Below are positions 1 to 5,603 of a stretch of 7,185 nt of DNA, piece by piece. Position numbers and translations under genes: made by a program. Origin of the DNA: an uncultured Lachnospiraceae bacterium. Lineage in GTDB: Bacteria; Bacillota; Clostridia; Lachnospirales; Lachnospiraceae. The notes under the pieces are model-generated. The model saw only the letters and a list, made by a program, of their open reading frames with translations. It did not search any database and had not been told where the DNA came from. The first letter of the stretch is position 1; each line of letters opens with the position of its first letter. Where the stretch lies: positions 1 through 7,185 of the forward strand of contig CAMNBW010000076.1 of NCBI GenBank assembly GCA_946533525.1. Reading direction: 5' to 3'.

Positions 1-629
1 GCCAGATGGATATGTATCCCCATACCCTTTTCTTTAGCAACATCAGCACACATTTTCAGGTATTCCGGCGCACATGAATAGGGAGCATGAGGCCCCAGCA
101 TAAATTTAAGCCTGTCGCACTTCTTCGCGTCTTCAGCCTCTTCAAGAGCCTCTTTAAGTCGCCTGTCCTCTTTGTCATAGGCTTCTCCGACAAGACCCCG
201 GCAGATGACCGCCCTCATCCCGGAATCCATTACAGCCTGCGTAGTCTGATGAATATGCATCTGCTGGTCGTTAAAGGTGGTGGTTCCCGACTTGATCATC
301 TCAAGCTGTCCCAGACACGAGCCCCAATACGCATCCTCCGGAGTCAGCTGTGCCTCCAGAGGATCTATGGTTTTAAACAGCCAGTCCATGAAGGACAGGT
401 CATCGGCAACATTACGAAAGGTTGTCATATAAGTATGCGTATGGGCGTTGATAAGCCCGGGGATGACTAATCTGTCCTTCCCGTCAATGGTCTTCTCGGC
501 ATTGAAGCCCGCAGGCTCGCTGTCGATACCCGTGATCTTATCGCCCTCAATATAAATCGAGTGTCTGCCAATCCTGTCTTCTTCGCCTTCCGGCAAAACG
601 ACCATGGCATCCTTGATCAAAATTCCCAT
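1..629 (-). CDS. Amidohydrolase of the MTA/SAH deaminase (MtaD-like) type, N-terminal 209 residues, cut by the window edge
   Basis: A metal-dependent deaminase of the amidohydrolase superfamily, cytoplasmic. The nearest recognised relatives deaminate 5-methylthioadenosine or S-adenosylhomocysteine. I translated this frame myself, since it has no stop codon inside the window. Residues 1-55 form the N-terminal beta-sandwich. The metal-binding HxH of barrel strand 1 is in NAHTHT (H63, H65). GTTTFND (115-121), GPHAPYSC (179-186) and IHIHL (205-209) follow in the family's order; the HAPY(T/S)C block is typical of MTA/SAH deaminases. The family's catalytic Glu normally lies a few residues after HxHL, just outside the window, so activity cannot be confirmed. 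The start ATG is supported by AAAGGAGA at 641-648 on the minus strand, 11 nt upstream, inside the last codons of the preceding gene, with a 4-bp gap. It is the third gene of the pgi operon. The substrate could differ (guanine or other purine-like deaminases share the fold). Confidence 0.85.
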   Translation of the reverse strand, partial: MGILIKDAMVVLPEGEEDRIGRHSIYIEGDKITGIDSEPAGFNAEKTIDGKDRLVIPGLINAHTHTYMTTFRNVADDLSFMDWLFKTIDPLEAQLTPEDAYWGSCLGQLEMIKSGTTTFNDQQMHIHQTTQAVMDSGMRAVICRGLVGEAYDKEDRRLKEALEEAEDAKKCDRLKFMLGPHAPYSCAPEYLKMCADVAKEKGMGIHIHL

Positions 630-633
630 AGTG

Positions 634-1578
634 CTAATCTTCTCCTTTATATTCTATTTTTTCTTTGAGATACTTCCCGGCGGAAGCTGTGTAATTCAGC
701 GCGCCTTCCCTTAATTCCTCAGGCAGACCCAGCATTATGCCCGCTGTTTCAAAATTCAGGGTCCCGTCGTAGGCAATGTCACGCATCCCCTGAATGAAGC
801 CGTCCCAATCGACGCAGGAAGCCCTGCCCCAGTTCGGGATGATCGAAAACGGGAGGGCGTGCAGATCCCTTACCCCGTTATTATCATGAAGATGCGTAAC
901 TGCCAGGAGTCCCGACAGGGAATTTATCGCGCTGCGGACATCCTGAGCAAGTAAAGCGGCATGGCCTATATCGAAGCAATACCTGAAAACATCCCCTCCT
1001 GCATCTGAATTGAGCTTACGTATAAAATCCCCCGCTTCTTCCGCCTCGGACAAGGGGTATTCTCTTACTCCGTCTCCCGAATAATAAAAAAGATTTTCTA
1101 TGCAGATCCTGATGTTCGAGGCTTTTGCCGCCGGAGCCAGTTCAAGAAAATAGTCCCTGTTAAGCTCCAGCTCATCGTATTTTGCCCGGCCTTCTCCGCT
1201 GACAAGGGGATGCACAACGATATACGGACTTCCGAGGAAGCCCGCAATATCTACAGTTCTTTTTACTATCTTCTTAAAATGCTCCCACGACCCGCGATTC
1301 TCTGCATAATTAACAAAGGGAGCATGGGCCTGTATAAATTCAAGGCCGTATTTGGCGCACTCCTTGGCGTAGGGCTCGAAAAAGCGCTTCAGTTCATCCA
1401 AAGACCTGTCATAAAAGCAGGGTATGGACGGGTCACAGACAGACCGTGTATCGTAAAACGCCTCCAGGGACATATCCACTCCGTCAAAGCCCGCTTCGGA
1501 AACCGCCCCAAAGCCCAATTCACCAGGGGTTCCGGGCTCAAGGGCTATAACGCCCAGAGCCTGTACACCGATCTTCAT
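634..1578 (-). CDS. Sugar phosphate isomerase/epimerase-like TIM-barrel protein (AP endonuclease 2 / xylose isomerase-like family)
   Basis: A 314-residue cytoplasmic protein of the xylose isomerase-like TIM-barrel family (AP_endonuc_2). Members are divalent-metal isomerases, epimerases or dehydratases acting on sugars, inositols or their phosphates. Visible landmarks are H85 (QAHAP), H123 (VVHP), E161 (IENLF), D203 and H206 (FDIGHA), H229 and H231 (THLHDN), H240 (RDLHALP), DW at 258-259, and E277 (NFET). The E161/D203/H206/H231/E277 set matches the usual metal-ligand and catalytic positions, so the protein looks active. The segment after H240 (residues 241-259) is longer than the common short 'PG.G.IDW' stretch, so the active-site lid may differ. 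The start ATG is 3 bp after the pgi stop, with AAGAGG in the pgi 3' end as ribosome binding site. The overlap-like spacing with pgi and the deaminase suggests translational coupling. Neither sequence nor neighbours identify the substrate. Confidence 0.85.
   Translation of the reverse strand: MKIGVQALGVIALEPGTPGELGFGAVSEAGFDGVDMSLEAFYDTRSVCDPSIPCFYDRSLDELKRFFEPYAKECAKYGLEFIQAHAPFVNYAENRGSWEHFKKIVKRTVDIAGFLGSPYIVVHPLVSGEGRAKYDELELNRDYFLELAPAAKASNIRICIENLFYYSGDGVREYPLSEAEEAGDFIRKLNSDAGGDVFRYCFDIGHAALLAQDVRSAINSLSGLLAVTHLHDNNGVRDLHALPFSIIPNWGRASCVDWDGFIQGMRDIAYDGTLNFETAGIMLGLPEELREGALNYTASAGKYLKEKIEYKGED
641..648 (-). promoter_or_regulatory. Ribosome binding site of the amidohydrolase gene, embedded in the upstream gene
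   Basis: AAAGGAGA on the minus strand encodes part of the C-terminal KGE of the TIM-barrel protein. It sits 11 nt before the amidohydrolase ATG at 629, a slightly long spacing. Its location inside the preceding frame implies that the two genes are on one transcript and may be translationally coupled. Confidence 0.75.
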
Positions 1579-1581
1579 TAA

Positions 1582-2928
1582 TTACAGCCTCTTGCGCAGA
1601 GCCTCCGTCTGATCCTCATAGCCGGGCTTGCCCAAAAGAGCAAACATATTCTTCTTATAGCTCTCAACGCCGGGCTGATCAAAGGGATTAACCCCGAGCA
1701 TATAGCCGGAAACACCGCAGGCAAACTCAAACATATAGAACAGCTGTCCCAGATACCTCTCTGTCTGCTCGGGTATTTTTATCATAGTATTCGGAACATT
1801 TCCGTCGGTATGTGCCAGAATGGTTCCGTTCATTGCGCACTTATTTGCGAAATCCACGGTCTTCCCTGCAAGATAATCCAGTCCGTCCAGATCGGATTCC
1901 GCCTTCTTCATAGTAAGCTCAACCCTGGGCTTTTCGATCTCGAGTACGGTTTCAAACATGATGCGCGCTCCGTCCTGGATAAACTGACCCATGGAATGAA
2001 GGTCCGTTGTAAGATCCACCGAAGCGGGGAAGATACCCTTCTGATCCTTGCCCTCGCTCTCGCCGTAGAGCTGTTTCCACCACTCGGAAATATAATGCAG
2101 ACTGGGCTCGTAGTTGGCCACTATCTCAACCGACTTTCCCTTTCTGTAAAGAATGTTTCTTACAGCGGCATACTTCATGGCATCATTCTCTTCGAAGGGC
2201 TTGTTCTGCGCCACTTCACGCATATCCGCCGCCCCTGCCATAAGCTCGTCTATATCCGCTCCGGAAACCGCTATGGGAAGAAGGCCTACTGCCGTAAGCA
2301 CGGAGAAACGTCCGCCTACGTTATCAGGAACAACGAATTCCTCATAACCTTCCGCATCAGCCAGAGTCTTTAAAGCTCCCTTAGCCTTGTCGGTGGTGGC
2401 GTAAATCCTCTTTGCCGCACCCTCCTTACCGTACTTTTCCTCAAGCATATCCCTGAAGATCCTGAAGGAAATGCCGGGTTCGGTGGTCGTACCCGACTTC
2501 GATATCATGTTTACTGAGAAATCCCTGTCTCCGATAACGTCTATAAGGTGTGCGATATAGGTTGAGGAGATATTGTTGCCGAGGAAATATATCTCCGGTC
2601 CCTTACGTATATCCTTGGAAACATTGTTATAGAAGCTGTGGCGCAAAAACTCGATGGCAGCTCTGGCTCCAAGATATGAGCCGCCTATTCCGATCACTAA
2701 AAATACCTCGCTGTCTGAGCGGATACGTTCTGCGGCTGCCTTGATGCGCGAAAACTCATCCTTGTCGTAATTCACCGGAAGGTCCACCCAGCCCAGAAAA
2801 TCATTGCCGGCACCCTTTCCTGAAAGCAGCAGCTCTCTTGCTGCATTTGTCTGATCAATAATGTTCTTTACCTCATCATCTCTTATAAAAGGTGACGCTT
2901 TTGAATAATCGTATGTGACTTTTGCCAT
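1582..2928 (-). CDS. pgi: Glucose-6-phosphate isomerase
   Basis: Interconverts glucose 6-phosphate and fructose 6-phosphate in the cytoplasm (glycolysis/gluconeogenesis). The protein is 448 aa from the chosen ATG, the usual size of the Firmicute type. It has two SIS-type phosphosugar domains. Numbered from this start: GIGGSYLGARA from residue 80, the phosphate-binding SKSGTTTEP (143-151), the family signature with DNVGGRFS (202-209), catalytic-loop YGESEGK with E290, TDLHSMGQ with H311, and the C-terminal signature FDQPGVESYKK with K425. E290, H311 and K425 agree with the catalytic numbering I recall for the Geobacillus stearothermophilus enzyme, which independently supports this start. The open frame extends 16 codons further to a TTG at 2976, but that start overlaps promoter-like DNA and has no ribosome binding site, whereas AAAGGAG lies 8 nt before the ATG at 2928. 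First gene of a three-gene operon, divergent from murG. Confidence 0.97.
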   Translation of the reverse strand: MAKVTYDYSKASPFIRDDEVKNIIDQTNAARELLLSGKGAGNDFLGWVDLPVNYDKDEFSRIKAAAERIRSDSEVFLVIGIGGSYLGARAAIEFLRHSFYNNVSKDIRKGPEIYFLGNNISSTYIAHLIDVIGDRDFSVNMISKSGTTTEPGISFRIFRDMLEEKYGKEGAAKRIYATTDKAKGALKTLADAEGYEEFVVPDNVGGRFSVLTAVGLLPIAVSGADIDELMAGAADMREVAQNKPFEENDAMKYAAVRNILYRKGKSVEIVANYEPSLHYISEWWKQLYGESEGKDQKGIFPASVDLTTDLHSMGQFIQDGARIMFETVLEIEKPRVELTMKKAESDLDGLDYLAGKTVDFANKCAMNGTILAHTDGNVPNTMIKIPEQTERYLGQLFYMFEFACGVSGYMLGVNPFDQPGVESYKKNMFALLGKPGYEDQTEALRKRL

Positions 2929-2936
2929 TTTTCCCG

Positions 2937-2943
2937 CTCCTTT
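2937..2943 (-). promoter_or_regulatory. Ribosome binding site that fixes the pgi start
   Basis: The minus strand reads AAAGGAG here, with 8 nt to the ATG at 2928. This selects a 448-residue pgi product over the 464-residue reading that begins at a TTG further upstream. Confidence 0.85.
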
Positions 2944-2974
2944 AATCTCGCCCATTCCGGGGTATTTTATAGTC

Positions 2975-2989
2975 AACGAAAATTTCGTT
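2975..2989. promoter_or_regulatory. Perfect 15-bp palindrome in the divergent promoter region (candidate operator)
   Basis: The sequence is AACGAAAATTTCGTT, with 7-bp arms around one central base and no mismatch. It begins a few bases downstream of the predicted pgi transcript start and is centred about 68 bp upstream of the predicted murG start. That position suits a repressor site for pgi, an upstream site for murG, or both. The AT-rich arms and 1-nt centre make a stable RNA hairpin unlikely, so a dimeric DNA-binding protein is the better guess. The regulator is not identifiable here. Confidence 0.45.
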
Positions 2990-2999
2990 TACCAGTAAA

Positions 3000-3028
3000 A
3001 ATATAACAAACCGTAAGTCAATTTGCAA
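3000..3028 (-). promoter_or_regulatory. Candidate sigma-A promoter for the pgi operon
   Basis: On the minus strand, TTGCAA (3028-3023, 4/6 match to the -35 consensus) and TATATT (3005-3000, 5/6 match to the -10) are separated by exactly 17 bp. The predicted transcript start is near 2991-2994, giving a 5' leader of about 65 nt before the pgi ATG. A second weaker -10-like TATAAA lies at 2971-2966 without a good -35. This is a motif-based call only. Confidence 0.6.
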
Positions 3029-3043
3029 ACTTTGTGGTATACT
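3015..3043 (+). promoter_or_regulatory. Candidate extended -10 promoter for murG, placed to give a leaderless transcript
   Basis: TATACT at 3038-3043 (5/6 match to the -10) is preceded by TGG at 3035-3037, forming an extended -10 element. A weak -35-like AAGTCA lies at 3015-3020, 17 bp upstream; extended -10 promoters tolerate this. The expected transcript start is 3050-3051, which is the murG ATG itself. The element interleaves with the pgi promoter on the other strand, so the two should compete for RNA polymerase. Confidence 0.55.
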
Positions 3044-3050
3044 GAATCCT

Positions 3051-4118
3051 ATGAAAAAAATAGTGCTTACGGGCGGAGGAACGGCCGGCCACTGTAATCC
3101 GAATTTGGCCCTGGTTCCTACGTTAAAGGATAATGGATTTGATATTGTCTATATCGGCTCCTATGCCGGGATAGAAAAACAGCTTGTGGAAGAAGCAGGC
3201 CTGGAATACCGCGGCATTTCCTCCGGGAAGCTGCGCCGGTATTTCGACCTTCAGAATGTCACAGACGCATTCAGAGTGCTCAAGGGGTTTGGAGAGGCAT
3301 ATTCTCTGCTGAAAAAGTTGGCACCGGACATCGTATTTTCCAAAGGAGGTTTTGTGTCCGTACCGGTGGTCAGAGCTGCTCATCTGCTGCGAATCCCTGT
3401 CATTATCCACGAATCGGATATGACCCCGGGACTTGCGAATAAACTGTCCTTTGGTGCGGCTGTAAAAATATGCTGCTCCTTTAAGGAGACCTTAAGCCTG
3501 CTTCCTGAAAAGAAGGCTGTGTTTACCGGCTCTCCGGTTAGGAGCGAGCTCTTTTCGGGGAATGCGGAAAGGGCAAAGAAATTTTCCGGCTTGAGGGACA
3601 ACGGCTTTCCCACTATTCTGGTCACAGGCGGAAGCCTTGGGGCCGCAAGTGTAAATGAGGCCGTGCGCCACGTTCTTCCTGAGCTTGCCAAAAAGTACAA
3701 CATCGTTCATCTTTGCGGCAGGGGAAAGGTGGATCCCACTTTAAATCACTTTGAGGGCTACGTGCAGTATGACTACATAGACAAAGAGCTTCCCGACCTT
3801 TTCGCCATGGCGGATCTGGTGATCTCGCGGGCGGGCTCTAACGCTATTTTTGAAATTCTTTCACTTAAGAAGCCCAATATACTGGTCCCGCTGCCTTCCA
3901 ACGCCTCCAGAGGAGATCAGGAAGACAACGCAGCGTCCTTTAAAAAGCAGGGCTATTCCTACGTTATAGAAAATAATGACCTTTCCGATCAGACGCTTCT
4001 TTCGGGAATCGAAGAGGTCATGAGCAACCGTTCAAAATATGTTGAAGCTATGGAAAAAGCTCCCGAATCAAATGCCGTAAAGACCATCTGCGGGCTTATC
4101 AACGAGTTCGCCGGATAA
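3051..4118 (+). CDS. murG: UDP-GlcNAc:lipid I N-acetylglucosaminyltransferase MurG
   Basis: Transfers GlcNAc from UDP-GlcNAc to lipid I to make lipid II, the last cytoplasmic step of peptidoglycan precursor synthesis, at the inner face of the membrane. A GT-B fold glycosyltransferase of 355 aa. The N-terminal acceptor domain has the glycine loop GGGTAGH (8-14), SKGGFVSVP (98-106) and HESDMTPGLAN (120-130). The C-terminal donor domain has GGSLGA (193-198), SRAGSNAIFEI (259-269; E268 is expected to contact the UDP ribose) and DQEDNA (289-294). All expected motifs are present. The glycine loop continues as HCNPN where HVTPN-like sequence is more usual. The start is fixed because glycine loop 1 begins seven residues in and no earlier start fits, yet no Shine-Dalgarno sequence precedes it. 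It stands apart from other dcw cell-wall genes, at least within this window, and is followed 39 bp later by a HIT gene on the same strand. Confidence 0.95.
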   Translation: MKKIVLTGGGTAGHCNPNLALVPTLKDNGFDIVYIGSYAGIEKQLVEEAGLEYRGISSGKLRRYFDLQNVTDAFRVLKGFGEAYSLLKKLAPDIVFSKGGFVSVPVVRAAHLLRIPVIIHESDMTPGLANKLSFGAAVKICCSFKETLSLLPEKKAVFTGSPVRSELFSGNAERAKKFSGLRDNGFPTILVTGGSLGAASVNEAVRHVLPELAKKYNIVHLCGRGKVDPTLNHFEGYVQYDYIDKELPDLFAMADLVISRAGSNAIFEILSLKKPNILVPLPSNASRGDQEDNAASFKKQGYSYVIENNDLSDQTLLSGIEEVMSNRSKYVEAMEKAPESNAVKTICGLINEFAG

Positions 4119-4142
4119 GTTGAAAATAAACGCTGAATTTCC

Positions 4143-4149
4143 AAGGAGG
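4143..4149 (+). promoter_or_regulatory. Ribosome binding site of the HIT-family gene
   Basis: AAGGAGG with 8 nt to the ATG at 4158, a near-consensus site. It contrasts with the absence of any such site before murG immediately upstream. Confidence 0.8.
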
Positions 4150-4157
4150 ACATTACA

Positions 4158-4565
4158 ATGAAAGATGACTGCATATTCTGCAAGCTTGCTAACGGGATCA
4201 TTCCCACAAACGTTGTTTATGAGGACGACGACTTTACTGTGATACTGGACGCGGGACCGGCTACGCGCGGGCATTCGCTCATTATCCCGAAGGAACACTA
4301 TGCGAATATCTATGAGCTTCCCGAAGAGCTGGCGGGAAAGACCTTCAAGCTTGCAAAACGCCTTGCCTCACACATAACTGAAAAGACGGGAGCGGAGGGC
4401 TTTAATATCGTACAGAACAACGGTGAGCTCGCCGGACAGACGGTTTTCCATTTTCACATGCATCTGATCCCCAGATATTCGGACGACGGACAAACGCTGG
4501 GATGGAAGCCCGGCAAGCCCTCAGACGATGAATTAAAGGATGTTTTAGATACTATATCCCTTTAA
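4158..4565 (+). CDS. HIT-family nucleotide hydrolase/transferase (histidine triad protein)
   Basis: A 135-aa cytoplasmic protein of the histidine triad superfamily, whose members hydrolyse nucleoside phosphoramidates, aminoacyl-adenylates or dinucleotides such as Ap4A. The start CIFCKLANG (C5, C8), PKEHY (H47) and the triad HFHMHLIPR (H98, H100, H102) are all present. C5/C8 together with H47 and the first triad histidine is the pattern of zinc-binding HIT proteins. H100 would be the catalytic nucleophile by family analogy. Residues around N87-N88 and G89 (VQNNGELAGQ) match the usual nucleotide-contact segment. The length is slightly more than classical HinT (about 115-120 aa), as in many Firmicute HIT proteins. 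It lies 39 bp after murG and is probably co-transcribed with it, although the strong ribosome binding site would allow independent expression. The exact substrate is unknown. Confidence 0.92.
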   Translation: MKDDCIFCKLANGIIPTNVVYEDDDFTVILDAGPATRGHSLIIPKEHYANIYELPEELAGKTFKLAKRLASHITEKTGAEGFNIVQNNGELAGQTVFHFHMHLIPRYSDDGQTLGWKPGKPSDDELKDVLDTISL

Positions 4566-4577
4566 CTGTAACGCTCA

Positions 4578-5579
4578 TCATACGCCGCCGGCAAACGGAA
4601 ATATCTGATCCAGCATTCTGTACATGGTGAAATCGCCCTTGATCTGCATATCGCCATACATAAAGGAATGCTGGAAGGATTTTCTTCCGCTTATGATGTC
4701 ATTCATTTTTTCCTGACTGATCTTGCACAAAATCTGGGGCGAGGGGTTATCTGCATATTCTATCCTCATGTTCTCCCCGTCAATTTCCAGACTTAAGGGC
4801 GCAGAGATCTTTTTTATTATGAACTTGAAAGTGGCCTTATAGTCCTTCATCGGCTTAAAATGCTTTTTGAAGGCAGCCAATATCATATCCTCTTCACTTG
4901 CAGCATTATTCTGCATAAGTGTCTTGAAACGGCTTGAAAGCTCCTTTATATCTTCCTTTTGCGTCTGGACATAGTTTTCATCGGACACGTACTTCGAAAG
5001 CTGCTCCGTTTCCTGAGGAGTCAGATTCATCGGATCCATGCTGGTTACCATCTGTTTTACGGCCTGGGAGCTGGCCGGCAGCACCACCCTCTTTTGAGAT
5101 ATGATCCGGTAGAAATTCTCGGCCTTCTTTTCTATTACAGCCATATAGTCCATATTAAGCTCAAAGGCGACTCCATCCTCAACATAGCCTGAAAGTCCAT
5201 CCAGCGGAAGTCCGCCCAGCATATCCCAGGCTGATTGAAGGGTCACTTTCCCGTCCCTTTCACCGTAGGTTGTGGACATCACTATCGGGCACATATAAAT
5301 TCTGGAGATCTTTTCCTTGTTTCCGTACAGCCAGCAGGCGTCCAGAAACTCATACATATATCCCCCTATACCGTACCACTCTACGGTAGAGGCCAATATC
5401 ACCCCGTCCGCATCATACAGTGTATTCGGAAGCGAGGTTATATTCCGCCTTTCCTCATAGAGGTTGTAACGCTCCACTTTTACATTTAATTCATCCAGCA
5501 CATCCTGAAACCTTTTTAAAACAGTTTGTGTCGGATCACCCATTATCCCTCTGCCGCCGTAATATATGTTTATCTTCAT
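4578..5579 (-). CDS. Two-domain protein: NAD(P)H-dependent FMN reductase-like (flavodoxin-fold) domain fused to a C-terminal SCP2 domain
   Basis: A 333-aa protein without signal peptide or membrane segment, so probably cytoplasmic. Residues 1-165 resemble the FMN-reductase branch of the flavodoxin fold. KINIYYGG starts strand 1, the GIMGDPTQT loop sits where the FMN-phosphate loop belongs, and ILASTVEWYGIGGYMYEFLDA (61-81) matches the conserved 'SP.YWG..SG..K.FLDR' region in outline. The canonical residues are not all kept, so FMN binding is plausible but unproven. Residues 166-230 are a polar linker. Residues about 235-330 look like an SCP2 sterol-carrier lipid-binding domain: AAFKKHFKP at the start, ILCKISQEKMNDIISGR in the middle, and YGDMQIKGDFTMYRMLDQIF (308-327) at the end. 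It starts 24 bp after the rhomboid gene, with GGGAGAGG just before the ATG, so the two are likely one transcript. The substrate is unknown; an N-terminal domain that has lost catalysis is possible. Confidence 0.75.
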   Translation of the reverse strand: MKINIYYGGRGIMGDPTQTVLKRFQDVLDELNVKVERYNLYEERRNITSLPNTLYDADGVILASTVEWYGIGGYMYEFLDACWLYGNKEKISRIYMCPIVMSTTYGERDGKVTLQSAWDMLGGLPLDGLSGYVEDGVAFELNMDYMAVIEKKAENFYRIISQKRVVLPASSQAVKQMVTSMDPMNLTPQETEQLSKYVSDENYVQTQKEDIKELSSRFKTLMQNNAASEEDMILAAFKKHFKPMKDYKATFKFIIKKISAPLSLEIDGENMRIEYADNPSPQILCKISQEKMNDIISGRKSFQHSFMYGDMQIKGDFTMYRMLDQIFPFAGGV

Positions 5580-5603
5580 ATTCCCTCTCCCGATCTCAGT
5601 ACT

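Noticed and set aside
87..470. Plus-strand open frame of 127 codons
   Set aside because: It lies wholly opposite the amidohydrolase, whose conserved motifs show that the minus strand is coding. The product resembles no family I know.
1810..2373. Plus-strand open frame of 187 codons
   Set aside because: It lies antisense to the conserved core of pgi and has no recognisable domain.
2929..2976. N-terminal extension of pgi to a TTG codon at 2976
   Set aside because: It would add 16 residues unlike the family. It has no ribosome binding site and overlaps the palindrome edge and promoter-like sequence. The ATG at 2928 has an ideal site and gives the expected catalytic numbering.
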